From an uncultured Acetatifactor sp. (GTDB taxonomy: Bacteria; Bacillota; Clostridia; Lachnospirales; Lachnospiraceae): 23,372 bases of DNA. This document shows, one piece after another, positions 1-8,691 of this stretch. The translations under genes were made by a program, and so were the position numbers. The stretch covers positions 1-23,372 of the forward strand of contig CAJUFB010000059.1 of NCBI GenBank assembly GCA_910585805.1. Direction: 5' to 3'. The notes beneath the pieces are model-generated. The model worked only from the letters and a program-made list of their open reading frames with translations. It had not been told where the DNA came from and did not search any database. Position 1 is the stretch's first letter. Each line of letters begins with the position of its first letter.

Positions 1-3000
1 GCCTCTGTTGCTCCGGGTTCTTCTGTTGTTCCTGGTGCCTCTGTTGCTCCGGGTTTTTCTGTTGTTCCTGGTGCCTCTGTTGCTCCGGGTTCTTCTGTTG
101 CTCCAGGTTCTTCTGTTGCTCCAGGTTCTTCTGTTGCTCCGGGTTCTTCTGTTGCTCCAGGCGCCTCTGTTGCTCCAGGTTCTTCTGTTGCTCCAGGTTC
201 TTCTGTTACTCCGGGTTCTTCTGTTACTCCGGGTTCTTCTGTTACTCCGGGCGCCTCTGTTGCTCCAGGTTCTTCTGTTGCTCCGGGTTCTTCCGTTGCT
301 CCAGGCGCCTCTGTTGCTCCAGGTTCTTCTGTTGCTCCAGGTTCTTCAGTTGCTCCGGGCGCCTCTGTTGCTCCAGGTTCTTCAGTTGCTCCGGGTTCCT
401 CTGTTGCTCCAGGTTCTTCCGTTGCTCCGGGCGCCTCTGTTGCTCCAGGTTCTTCAGTTGCTCCGGGTTCCTCTGTTGCTCCAGGTTCCTCTGTTGCTCC
501 GGGTTCCTCTGTTACCAGGCCATCCATCGCCGCCTGAAGATTCTCGTAAGCTTCTTCTATCTGAGCCGCATCAGCAGTTTCATCTGCTGCTACTTTCTCT
601 GCCTCTGCAAGCGCTTCCGCAAATTTCGCCCAACTATCGGCTGTATACTCTTCCTCTGCCAGATCAGCACACTCTTCAATCAGTGCATTTAAGTCTGTCC
701 TGTCCGCAAGAAGAACCAGCCCTTCTTTTGCAGCGGTCAGAGCCTCTACTGCTGCATTCACATCCGTCTCGCCTGCATCTGCGTCTTCCTTCAAAACTTT
801 CGCACTTTCAAGCGCCTCCGCAAAGCTTTCCCAGCTTGCGGCTGTGTATTCCGCTTCGACCAGCTTATCACACTCCTCAATCAGTGCATTCAAAGCTGTC
901 TTGTCGGCAAGAAGTTCCAGGCTTTCTTTTGCCTCGGTCAGGGCTGTTACAGCCTCGTCCACATCTGCCTGATCTGCGTATTCTTCAGCAAACACAGTCT
1001 TCGCACCTTCAAGTTTCTCTGCAAGGGCTGTCCACGTCTTATTTGTATACTTCGGGTTTTCCTCCTGCTCTTTCTGCAGTTCATCACAAGCCTCTATCAA
1101 TGTTCCCAGTTCTTCCTTATCGGCTACAACCCTGATCGTTGCAGAGGAAACTACTGTGTTATCCTGGCGTACCTCCAGGGTATATTCACCGGTTGTTTCC
1201 GCTTTCCACGGCTCCGCCATCACATTGCTCTCACTGTCCAAAATTACAATCGTGATACCTTGCGGAAGCTCAAGCGCCGGGAAATAGTCGGTCGCAATCC
1301 AATCCAGCTCCCTGGTAATCCGGTTACCTGCATTTGTCACGTAAGTACAGCACTTATCCAGCCAGGAACCCGCCTCCACTTCTTCACCCTGCAGTACTAT
1401 AACATCCTCAAGCTCATCATACTTGGGCGTTACGTCCGGGCGCTGGTTGCCGTAGACAACACCGCTGGGTACCATTCCGCCTGCATACAGTTCAATCTCA
1501 GCCACATATACACTATATGAACTTGTTTCCAGTGTAGTATATCTGAAATACCTTCCCACAATGGGCTCATCATATTCCCTGGTTACCTCCTGGCCGGAGA
1601 TGCCAGTTACTGTCTCCACTTCAAAATAATCTGTTCCGTTAACAGAATATTCCATTTTTATACTGTCCGCTTTATAATATGTACCATAATATTGCACTTT
1701 CCATTTTTTAATTTGCTGCGGCAAGCCAAGATCAACAGTAACGGATTCATTGACCGGAACAAGAACATCTGTTCTGTTGTTGCCGTCCACCACTGCTCCG
1801 TAATTTTGACCTGATTTCGTACCGGTCACATTCATGCCAAGAGCCACATTTTCCGGTTCCGCTTCAACAGGTTCAATGGGATGTTCCTCAATATAAGTCT
1901 CCATCTCAGTGATAAGATTTCTCTCGTTTGTGCCATCGCTCAGATCCAGCCTGTTGTCACTGAAATCAGCGATATAAATCTCCGTATACGCTGCTCCGTT
2001 CGCCGCTGTAATCTTCTCCAGGTCTGCATCGTTAAGCTTCAGTGTGACAACCTTCGTCATCTCGGAGATATCAATCTCCTTAATGGCAGAACCGGCGGCA
2101 ACCAGCGTAGTAATCTCCGTATTACCACTGATATCAACAGCCTCCACCTTCACACCATCCAGATAGAGATCTGTCAGCGCCGTATTACCGGAGAGGTTCA
2201 GCGTCCCCAACTGTTCCAGTTTACCCAGCACGCCGGGCTTTACCTGTTTTAATGCGCTGCAGCCAGACAGTTCCAGAGCCTTCAGTGAATCCGGCAATAA
2301 TCCATCCCCAAGCTCCTCTATCAGGGTATTATTCGCTTTCAGCTCCTCAAGCCCATCCAGTGCGGCAATCGGCGTAAAATCCGATACCCGGGTGTCAGAA
2401 ATATCCAATGATGTAACCTTTCCTAACAGACCGATTCCTGTTAAATCGGCGACATCCTTTCCCTTCACATCAACTGGCCCTTCATATTCCAGCAACTGCG
2501 CGACGGTAGTTCCAATATTCGTTTTGACATATTCACGCAGCGCTGCATCCGGAATCATACTTTCATCAATCTCGGAATCAAATGGCAGCAACTCCCCATT
2601 TTGCAGGTAAGCGCGGTATGGCGCAGAAAGATTCCCTGTGTAATCTTCGATCACGATCTCTAACACACCGCTGTCTGACGGCAGGGTTGAAGTCATCATG
2701 GTACCCGCCCGAATGGCATGCTCCGTTGTGAAAGCATTGAATTTATTACTGAACTTAAGCGCCGTCCTGTCCAGGGTAATATGCAGCTTGAACCAGTCGG
2801 GCGACTCAGGACACCAGACAGTGAAGCTCTTCCCACTGATACGGATATTATCCCCATCGTATACAAACGGATCGCTGTAGGTATCCTTCACTTTGCCGGT
2901 CACATTCATCGGCTGTCCTTTGGATCCATCTGCAAATGCCGCCGTTATGGCAACATTATACTTCTCGCCATTATTCCTGTCTACCGGAATGACAGCAGAA

Positions 3001-5438
3001 GTTTCTCCCTTAGCAACTGTCTCTGTCCACTCTTTGGCATCGGCGGAATCGTCCATGGTCACCTTGATCTCCAGGCTTTCATACTCCGCAGTCGGATTGG
3101 TCCAGCTCAAATGCAGTTCATTTTCATATTTGGACTGGGTGATATGGCCTTTGACCACGGCCGATTCAACCACCACGATCTCAACTTCTTCACTTTCCAC
3201 CTGTATATTGCTTACACTCCTGGTATAGTCATATGTAAGCCGGGCAGGAGCGCTCTTCGAGCCATCCTTCCCTACGGCCACCAGTTCCAGCGTAACAGCG
3301 TCCGCCTTGCCCAGGGACTTGATATAATAGATATCATCAAAGCTGCCGCCCAGGAATTCTTTCGTGTTACCAGACACCTTATAAATTTCATACTTGTCGA
3401 TCGTATCAAAGCTGCCCAGTGTCCACTCAACAATCATCTCATCGCCGGTAAACGCTCTGCTTACCTTGAATCCCGCAGGTGCATCAGGTGTATGATCGCT
3501 GCCGTCAGTCACCCTGATGCTGCCGATATTCATCTGGTAACCTTCCGCTGTCCCGTCAAAGATCAGGCCCAGGGCCGCAATGTTCTTCCCTGCATATGCT
3601 GAAAGGTCAACTTCCTTTGTAACCCATCCACCCTTTGCATCGCTGTCCGCGATATCCAGGGCTACCATCTCGTCAGAATCACCTTTCAGGATAATCCCCA
3701 GCTTCATGGACACACTGTCGTCAGAAGTCTTCCTGAAAGTAATAGAAGCCTTAGAGTTCGCCTTCACTTCCAGATCCGTCTTAAACAGGTGCATCTCATT
3801 CCTGGAATCGATGTCCCCGTACACTACCAGAGAGTTACCTCCCTCGTAAGCGCCTACCTGGGTATAGGGCAGCGTCATATCAGCGCCGTCCTTATCCTTC
3901 CTCACTTCCTTCGGACCGTAATCAAAGTCAGCACTGAGTTTCTCGGAACCTTCTCCCGCATCTATCCACCACTGCCAGGTAGGCAGGATATCCTGGATAT
4001 TGATGTTGGACCATTCCTCGTCGCTGCTCACTTCACCGTCGATATAATACTGCACGCCTTTACCGACGCTGAAATTCGAATAGAATACAGAGCCGTCAAT
4101 CACCGAACGCTCAGCCACGAAATCCGCCACGCCCGGCCAGCCGCCTGCATTACTCACTTCCACATCCGGACGCGAATAGCCGGCCTGATCCCCTGTATCG
4201 GTAGGATCACATTTCACGCCAGAGAAAAACATACGTTCTCTCTCCGCGATCATCCACTGGTAATTTGTATTCTGAAGCTTCGTGCCGTCCAGCCCTCTCT
4301 GGTAATGATCAGAAGGGGTAAACAGCGCCACGCTGGCCTTCAGGTTCTTGGTGCCGTCCTCATTGGTATACAGCCGTTCAATATTGCCTGCAGAACTATG
4401 ACCGCCGCTGAATCCACCCTGGTTATTTTCCACCCCATAGAAAACCTGCTTGTACGGGTCGTAACCATTGTCCGCTATCCACTTCAGCTGGGTGTCAATA
4501 CTTCCCGGCCAACCATAATTTACAAATACGGAATCCTGAATCTTCTCAAGCTCACCATCACCGTCAATATCATACTTCAGCCATTCGGCTTTGGAGGCAT
4601 TCATGGAGCTGTTGGTATCATAATACTGTGTCCAGAGTCCTGCATCCGCCAAACGGGCCAGGAATTGCTTCTTTCTGTCGCCGTACTCGGTGTAAACAGC
4701 CTCCTCCGCGTTAAAGAAATACCCGTCATAGCCAAAGTATTCCGCCATCTCAATCAGCTTTTCCGCCACCGGGAATGTCCCATCCTCATCCATGGCAAAC
4801 AGCTCGTTGATCGTCTGCCCCGGACGGTAATACTGGTCGAAATACAGGCAGGCAATAGACTTGACTCCGTTTCTGTGGGCAGCATTGGTATAGGCCGGAT
4901 TCGGGATGTTCAATACGCCGAACTCAAAATAGCGCTTTTCCCACCCCCGGTTTGTCTCCGGGTCATTCTCATAGTACCAGTCATGAAGATCCACCGGCGT
5001 GTTCTGAGAGGCCGCACCATGCCAGGGTGAAAAATAATCCACATACTGCCAGTAATTAAGCGTGTGGTAGCCGAAGGTATTATTGTACATCATGCCGTCC
5101 ACAAATGCATTGCCATAGTCACCCTGCATCAGCATAATCTGCCCCTGGGAACCCAGATCCGGATTCACCTGGGTAGGGGTATATGCCGCGTTGCGATTCT
5201 GCAGCGGCACTTTTGCCCTCAGAAATTCCGCCCCCTCGTCAGCCTCAGGCGTCCAGTCGCGGATATCCCAGATACGGTAACCATTGAATCTCGGCTGATT
5301 TTCCTTCCGCCCCTGTTCCCCTGTCAGCGGAATCGAATCCGCCGCAGAAACTTGCCAGGGCGTGCCGTAAAGCATCGTTACGGCAAGTGTTCCGGCCAGT
5401 ACGCCTGAGAATACACTTCGAACAGACTTTCGTTTCAT
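1..5438 (-). CDS. Secreted multidomain GH85 endo-beta-N-acetylglucosaminidase, 3' end outside the window
   Basis: The minus-strand frame is open from an ATG at 5438 to the window edge (about 1812 codons, no stop). The start follows AGGAGGAAC. Residues 1-33 are a signal peptide (MKRKS, hydrophobic core, VSAA/D). Residues about 50-400 are a GH85 barrel; YDGYFFNAEE carries the family's Asn-x-Glu catalytic pair as N243 and E245. GH85 enzymes cut the chitobiose core of N-glycans with a retaining, substrate-assisted mechanism. A beta-sandwich and fibronectin-III-like modules follow (about 500-860), then leucine-rich repeats (about 965-1180), an F5/8 type C (discoidin) domain (about 1193-1310), an Ig-like region, and three FIVAR-like helical repeats (about 1440-1636). 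From about residue 1643 there is a hexapeptide stalk (EEPGAT variants). The stalk suggests a surface-displayed enzyme; any sortase motif would lie beyond the window. The GH85 call is firm; domain borders are approximate. Confidence 0.93.
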   Translation of the reverse strand, partial: MKRKSVRSVFSGVLAGTLAVTMLYGTPWQVSAADSIPLTGEQGRKENQPRFNGYRIWDIRDWTPEADEGAEFLRAKVPLQNRNAAYTPTQVNPDLGSQGQIMLMQGDYGNAFVDGMMYNNTFGYHTLNYWQYVDYFSPWHGAASQNTPVDLHDWYYENDPETNRGWEKRYFEFGVLNIPNPAYTNAAHRNGVKSIACLYFDQYYRPGQTINELFAMDEDGTFPVAEKLIEMAEYFGYDGYFFNAEEAVYTEYGDRKKQFLARLADAGLWTQYYDTNSSMNASKAEWLKYDIDGDGELEKIQDSVFVNYGWPGSIDTQLKWIADNGYDPYKQVFYGVENNQGGFSGGHSSAGNIERLYTNEDGTKNLKASVALFTPSDHYQRGLDGTKLQNTNYQWMIAERERMFFSGVKCDPTDTGDQAGYSRPDVEVSNAGGWPGVADFVAERSVIDGSVFYSNFSVGKGVQYYIDGEVSSDEEWSNINIQDILPTWQWWIDAGEGSEKLSADFDYGPKEVRKDKDGADMTLPYTQVGAYEGGNSLVVYGDIDSRNEMHLFKTDLEVKANSKASITFRKTSDDSVSMKLGIILKGDSDEMVALDIADSDAKGGWVTKEVDLSAYAGKNIAALGLIFDGTAEGYQMNIGSIRVTDGSDHTPDAPAGFKVSRAFTGDEMIVEWTLGSFDTIDKYEIYKVSGNTKEFLGGSFDDIYYIKSLGKADAVTLELVAVGKDGSKSAPARLTYDYTRSVSNIQVESEEVEIVVVESAVVKGHITQSKYENELHLSWTNPTAEYESLEIKVTMDDSADAKEWTETVAKGETSAVIPVDRNNGEKYNVAITAAFADGSKGQPMNVTGKVKDTYSDPFVYDGDNIRISGKSFTVWCPESPDWFKLHITLDRTALKFSNKFNAFTTEHAIRAGTMMTSTLPSDSGVLEIVIEDYTGNLSAPYRAYLQNGELLPFDSEIDESMIPDAALREYVKTNIGTTVAQLLEYEGPVDVKGKDVADLTGIGLLGKVTSLDISDTRVSDFTPIAALDGLEELKANNTLIEELGDGLLPDSLKALELSGCSALKQVKPGVLGKLEQLGTLNLSGNTALTDLYLDGVKVEAVDISGNTEITTLVAAGSAIKEIDISEMTKVVTLKLNDADLEKITAANGAAYTEIYIADFSDNRLDLSDGTNERNLITEMETYIEEHPIEPVEAEPENVALGMNVTGTKSGQNYGAVVDGNNRTDVLVPVNESVTVDLGLPQQIKKWKVQYYGTYYKADSIKMEYSVNGTDYFEVETVTGISGQEVTREYDEPIVGRYFRYTTLETSSYSVYVAEIELYAGGMVPSGVVYGNQRPDVTPKYDELEDVIVLQGEEVEAGSWLDKCCTYVTNAGNRITRELDWIATDYFPALELPQGITIVILDSESNVMAEPWKAETTGEYTLEVRQDNTVVSSATIRVVADKEELGTLIEACDELQKEQEENPKYTNKTWTALAEKLEGAKTVFAEEYADQADVDEAVTALTEAKESLELLADKTALNALIEECDKLVEAEYTAASWESFAEALESAKVLKEDADAGETDVNAAVEALTAAKEGLVLLADRTDLNALIEECADLAEEEYTADSWAKFAEALAEAEKVAADETADAAQIEEAYENLQAAMDGLVTEEPGATEEPGATEEPGATEEPGATEAPGATEEPGATEEPGATEEPGATEAPGATEEPGATEEPGATEAPGATEEPGATEEPGATEAPGVTEEPGVTEEPGVTEEPGATEEPGATEAPGATEEPGATEEPGATEEPGATEEPGATEAPGTTEKPGATEAPGTTEEPGATE
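7..510 (-). repeat. 28 tandem copies of an 18-bp coding repeat (EEPGAT-type stalk)
   Basis: Twenty-eight consecutive 18-bp units fill this stretch without interruption; on the plus strand a typical unit is GTTGCTCCGGGTTCTTCT. In the GH85 frame the units read mostly EEPGAT, with EAPGAT, EEPGVT, EAPGVT, EAPGTT and EKPGAT variants. The length is a multiple of three, so gain or loss of units would change stalk length without breaking the frame. The array continues to, and probably past, the window edge. Confidence 0.95.
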
Positions 5439-5782
5439 AAATACTGTTCCTCCTTTTCTTTTTCCTGGATCTCTGCACCCGAACTTTAAATCTATAAGGC
5501 TTTCAGGATCCCGTTTCAGAATCCCCCAATCTCTTTCCAATGCAATTGACAACCCCGGCATTTTTTACAGCCGATCAGATTTTTTCTTGATACTTAGTCA
5601 AAAATTACACAAATTTTACTCTCCTATTTTATCTTTTTCTGTCATTTTGCGAAAGTACTCAAAGGATTCTTCTTAGTATGAAAAGGAGTAAACGCTGAAT
5701 TTTACAAATCTGCCCAATGTGAGTATATATGGCCGGCGGTCTTTCGTTGTAGTTTACTGCAAATTTCACTGACATGCAGTAT
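5439..5782. other. Gene-free upstream region of the GH85 gene
   Basis: The region is AT-rich. It holds the GH85 ribosome binding site next to 5438 but no convincing coding sequence. The best promoter candidate I see on the minus strand is a weak CTGAAA-17-TATAGA pair about 50-75 bp upstream of the start codon. I cannot assign the promoter with confidence. Confidence 0.4.
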
Positions 5783-5815
5783 AAAAGGCAGGGTGCATAA
5801 GCACCCTGCCTTTTT
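5783..5815. terminator. Bidirectional intrinsic terminator
   Basis: A 14-bp arm (5783-5796) pairs with 5801-5814 around an ATAA loop. The stem core is GGCAGGGTGC, flanked by A-rich and T-rich runs, so it ends in a U tract read in either direction. It lies just downstream of the zinc-ribbon gene and insulates the GH85 gene from upstream minus-strand transcription. Confidence 0.9.
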
Positions 5816-5862
5816 ATCGTAACCATACAGCATCAAACCTGATAAGCCCTTTTTATAATTCT

Positions 5863-5950
5863 GGAAGTGTCTATGTCCCCGCCATCTTTCGCTCGTGAGT
5901 CGGGACGCCTGGCAAGTTTCAATGATCGTCAGTATATTTTCCGACAATTC
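5863..5950. repeat. Dispersed palindromic element, copy A (diverged)
   Basis: The left end starts GGAAGTGTCT and the right end finishes TATTTTCCGACAATTC, like the copies at 8530-8629 and 18777-18916. The inner GGCAAGTTT motif is shared with the 8530 copy. The left inverted repeat has decayed after the first ten bases. The right end touches the stop codon of the zinc-ribbon gene. Confidence 0.6.
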
Positions 5951-6521
5951 ATAAATATAAAATATAGTCCACCGCATCCCATTCGATAACGGGCACATTT
6001 TTCTGGACCACTGTGGCAGTCTGCTTCTTTTTATTTCCAATCTTGATCATATTAATGATCAGGCTTCCTGCCGCCAGGACCAGGCAGATTCCCGCCGCCA
6101 CCAGCGCAATGGTCAGGTTGTTCTCCACCCCGGAGAAGAAATAGCATCCACCTCCGATGATAATGCCCAGGATCACGCATACAATGGGGGTGCTGAACAT
6201 GTCGTCCTTAGCGCCGCTGATGGCCCAGGACTGGGGCTTATGACAATAAGGACATTCATCCTTGAATACCTTGGAATAAATCTGCTTTTCCGTAGCATTC
6301 CGATGAACCTCCTTTACCTCCCTCACCAGCTTGTCATGGGCAAGCTCGTCCAGCTTTTTCTGATTTTTCTCATTGAGCGTTTTGAAATTGCTGTTCATCT
6401 CCGCTTCCATGCCGGTAATGGTTGCCTTCAGCGTCCCGCTGTCCTTCATGCACTGTTCGCAGCGAAAAGAATATGGCACGTCCACACTCTCCGTTTTTCT
6501 GTGCCTGTAATAACTACCCAC
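5949..6521 (-). CDS. Zinc-ribbon membrane protein of unknown function
   Basis: The protein has 190 residues. The start is a GTG at 6521, chosen because AGGAGG lies 9 nt upstream and no in-frame ATG is better placed. Two CxxC pairs (C21/C24 and C90/C93) flank a charged, probably coiled-coil stretch (about 38-85), consistent with one split zinc ribbon. Two membrane segments follow at about 111-130 and 136-157, with a short lysine-rich segment after them. The N-terminal half is probably cytoplasmic. It is transcribed alone from a strong promoter at 6571-6598 and ends at the terminator 5783-5815. The stop codon sits on the boundary of a dispersed palindromic element. I do not recognise a named family and propose no function. 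Confidence 0.8.
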   Translation of the reverse strand: MGSYYRHRKTESVDVPYSFRCEQCMKDSGTLKATITGMEAEMNSNFKTLNEKNQKKLDELAHDKLVREVKEVHRNATEKQIYSKVFKDECPYCHKPQSWAISGAKDDMFSTPIVCVILGIIIGGGCYFFSGVENNLTIALVAAGICLVLAAGSLIINMIKIGNKKKQTATVVQKNVPVIEWDAVDYILYL

Positions 6522-6570
6522 TTTCGTATTCCTCCTGATATGTAATAAAATTTAGGAATTTTACCGCTTT

Positions 6571-6598
6571 ATTATACCACAGCACACCAAAAAGTCAA
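6571..6598 (-). promoter_or_regulatory. Sigma-A promoter of the zinc-ribbon gene
   Basis: On the minus strand the -35 is TTGACT and the -10 is TATAAT, with a 16-bp spacer and an extended TGG before the -10. It lies about 50 bp upstream of the GTG start at 6521. Confidence 0.8.
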
Positions 6599-6607
6599 CA
6601 TTTGCCC

Positions 6608-6687
6608 ATATGCCGACGGTACCTGATCCACATTTATGATTACTGTTCACTGCCGTAACCAGTAACCCGTTTATTCCGTCGGCATAT
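6608..6687. repeat. Long-spaced perfect 12-bp inverted repeat
   Basis: ATATGCCGACGG at 6608-6619 is matched by its exact complement CCGTCGGCATAT at 6676-6687. A shorter nested pair (GATTACTG and CAGTAACC, one mismatch) lies inside. There is no T tract, so this is not a standard terminator. It lies between the end of the ECF/kinase operon and the promoter of the zinc-ribbon gene. Confidence 0.7.
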
Positions 6688-6732
6688 TCATTTTCAGGCT
6701 GCTGTATGTCGTCAGAATACATACAAAGCATA

Positions 6733-7779
6733 TCAGGAAAAACAGATATCCGCCTCTTCCCCAATGCGGTACTTTTCAAAATATGCCTCTTCCAGGGGAA
6801 TCCATTTCTTCCGGAACATCTCGGCTATGGCTTCCCCGTTGCGCAGAGAAATCCTGCGCATCTGCTCCTGAGGCTCCACATCCAGGCAGACGGTCAGCGA
6901 TGCATATCTGCCGAACAGGGGATGGCAGCTGTAGGATCCTTCCACGATCCGAAACTGTATGCTCTCCACCTGGCAGCTTCCGTCATAATCCATTTTTCCG
7001 CAGTTAAAAATACGATAGGAAAAACATTCCGGCACAGAGATATAAGGGAGCACTTCCTCCCGGAACCTTTCGTAGTGAACATTTCCTCCCGGCTGTGCAT
7101 ACCGACTGGGTGTACGCAGATCGGGCGGCAGGAAGAAATCGTCCATACGGATCACCGATGCGTCCAGTATCCTGCTCAGCATCTGCGCCATGGTGGATTT
7201 CCCGGAAGCAGCTCTCCCGTCTATGGCAATGACGCAGGGCTGCCCCGGGACGGAAAGCTGCGCCGCCTTTTCCAGAACGGGCAGCAGACGGATATATCTG
7301 CGGTCCGCAAGCCGGTAGGCAGGCCTCTCGGCTTCCCTGTACCGGGGGCTGTGGTGTACCGGTCTGCGAAGATTTCCATATTCCTCCAGACAGCGCTTCC
7401 AGTCTGCGGCGTCAAAGGGCAGGCGCCCCTCTTCCGCAGCCTGTCCTGCCTCCTTCAGATACTGGTCAAACAGACCTTCCTGATTCCTGACGCCGGCGGA
7501 AGCCACAGATATCCGAAACAGCCATTCCATGGGCATTCCCGTATATTTCCAGGCGCTCAGGTCAATACGGCAGACACTGTCCGAGATATTCTCATACAGT
7601 TCCGCATCCCTCGCCTCCGCTGCGGCATACTCCTCTTCCAGGTATCTCCGCGCCCCTTTCAGGTCACTTAGCAAATGTTCCGCGCCGCAGGCGGCCTGGT
7701 AGCACATTTTTACGATATCCTGGGGCTGCACGGACGGATGCCGGTCTGCCTGTTCCATAAGATATTTTCCGAAATTCAT
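6733..7779 (-). CDS. Uridine-kinase-like P-loop protein with an extra N-terminal domain
   Basis: The protein has 348 residues from the ATG at 7779, which has AGGAG 10 nt upstream; the open frame extends further up but has no better start. The C-terminal half is a uridine kinase/phosphoribulokinase-like P-loop domain: Walker A GRAASGKST at about 188-196, then MDDFFLPP at about 212-219, a position that binds substrate in this family. The N-terminal 150 residues (YQAACGAEHLL, then a conserved-looking PRYREAERPAYRLADRRY) are a domain I do not recognise. It is the last gene of the ECF transporter operon, 145 bp after the S component. I infer that it phosphorylates, and so traps, the imported compound or a product of it. 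A true uridine kinase is possible but would not explain the extra domain. Confidence 0.8.
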   Translation of the reverse strand: MNFGKYLMEQADRHPSVQPQDIVKMCYQAACGAEHLLSDLKGARRYLEEEYAAAEARDAELYENISDSVCRIDLSAWKYTGMPMEWLFRISVASAGVRNQEGLFDQYLKEAGQAAEEGRLPFDAADWKRCLEEYGNLRRPVHHSPRYREAERPAYRLADRRYIRLLPVLEKAAQLSVPGQPCVIAIDGRAASGKSTMAQMLSRILDASVIRMDDFFLPPDLRTPSRYAQPGGNVHYERFREEVLPYISVPECFSYRIFNCGKMDYDGSCQVESIQFRIVEGSYSCHPLFGRYASLTVCLDVEPQEQMRRISLRNGEAIAEMFRKKWIPLEEAYFEKYRIGEEADICFS

Positions 7780-7924
7780 GCAGATACTTCTCCTTTCTGC
7801 CACTTTCCGTCACAAGTTTCCCGTTCTCTTATGTCATTCACTCAACTGTCCAGCTATCCCGCTTTCTTATATGTTTTCCCTGTCGGATCCGTTTGTCCGA
7901 TCCCGCCGCGTCATTTCAGATGAT

Positions 7925-8476
7925 TCATCCTGCTGTCCTGGGATACCTGACCGGGATGAGACGGGCCTTCTCCAGCGCAAACGCGACAGCCGGAAGCAGC
8001 GTCAGCTGAATCAGCAATCCCGGCAGAGCCGTGACAAAATAGCCGGTGATCCAGGCTTCCATGGAATAGCTTCCGGAAGCGAAGGTCAGAGCCCTGGACG
8101 CCCCGGCCACGATCCTGCCTGCCAGCAGCGCCGCTGTCAGGCTGATATACAGATCGGCCATCATCTTCCTGGTATGAACAAACCGCATGACAAGCCCTGC
8201 TGTCAGCCCGTAAGCAGCCAGCTCAATGATCATGGAAGGCAGATACGCCGCTGGCGGCATCCCGGTGAACAGAGAGGACAGCAGCGGTCCCGCCACCCCG
8301 CACAGCAGTCCGAAGGGCCATCCGCAGACCAGCCCGCAGAGCAGCACCGGCATGTGCATGGGACAGTAGATATTGCCCGCATTGGGAATCGCATGAAATG
8401 CCATGGGCAGCACCACACACAGTGAAATACATGCTGCCGTCAGAATCGCTTTTTTTACATAAGATAATTTATTCAT
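7925..8476 (-). CDS. ECF transporter S component (substrate-binding membrane subunit)
   Basis: The protein has 183 residues. ATG at 8476 was chosen over the longer open frame because GGAGGT lies just upstream and the extra 5' sequence belongs to a dispersed repeat. It is very hydrophobic with about five to six membrane helices. The segment MPVLLCGLVCGWPFGLLCGVAGPLLSSLFTGMPP is typical of the ECF S-component superfamily, folded as a glycine-rich substrate-binding core. It follows ecfT in the same direction after a 215-bp gap holding repeat elements. The substrate cannot be read from the sequence: no diagnostic BioY, ThiT, RibU or FolT signature was recognised. The neighbouring kinase-like gene hints at a nucleoside- or vitamin-like substrate (inference). 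Confidence 0.83.
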   Translation of the reverse strand: MNKLSYVKKAILTAACISLCVVLPMAFHAIPNAGNIYCPMHMPVLLCGLVCGWPFGLLCGVAGPLLSSLFTGMPPAAYLPSMIIELAAYGLTAGLVMRFVHTRKMMADLYISLTAALLAGRIVAGASRALTFASGSYSMEAWITGYFVTALPGLLIQLTLLPAVAFALEKARLIPVRYPRTAG

Positions 8477-8529
8477 TTGGTAAGTACCTCCGTTTTTGTG
8501 TTCTGTTTTCCGTTTTTTTCTGTTCGTAA

Positions 8530-8629
8530 GGAAGTGTCTGTAAATAGCCGCTGCAAGCTCATGGCAAGTTTTATTGTATTTCCGGGATTTTGCCTGAAGC
8601 AATTGCAGCAGTTATTTTCCGACAATTCC
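8530..8629. repeat. Dispersed palindromic element, copy B (26-bp terminal inverted repeats)
   Basis: The left end 8530-8555 begins GGAAGTGTCTGTAAATAG and the right end 8604-8629 is its imperfect complement (21 of 26 positions match). The interior is about 48 bp and non-coding. It sits between ecfT and the S-component gene. The nearest relative in the window is at 18777-18916: the left ends differ at 3 positions and the right ends at 1. Confidence 0.78.
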
Positions 8630-8635
8630 TAAGTT

Positions 8636-8690
8636 TCAGCGGTATTTTCCGGCTATCCCTAAGAATGTGTCTGCATAGAACCGCTGTAAG
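8636..8690. repeat. Degenerate ends of the same palindromic element
   Basis: 8636-8659 resembles the right end of the family (TATTTTCCGGCTATCCC). 8663-8690 resembles the left end (GTGTCTGCATAGAACCGCTG, then TAAGC), with about 20 of 25 matches to copy B. They abut in inverted order, as if two copies were truncated or nested beside the ecfT stop codon. Confidence 0.5.
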
Positions 8691-8691
8691 C

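Noticed and set aside
7..510. CRISPR-like regular repeats
   Set aside because: Units are contiguous 18-mers without spacers and encode a peptide repeat in frame with the GH85 gene.
8..1135. Leucine-rich plus-strand reading frame of 375 codons
   Set aside because: It is the antisense of the GH85 stalk and FIVAR region. The 18-bp repeat has no stop in several frames, and there is no binding site or family resemblance.
2718..5030. Long plus-strand frames (294 and 413 codons) opposite the GH85 gene
   Set aside because: They are antisense to a well-supported enzyme gene and their translations show no recognisable domains.
5702..6040. Minus-strand 112-codon frame downstream of the zinc-ribbon gene
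   Set aside because: It runs through the bidirectional terminator and the palindromic element and has no binding site.
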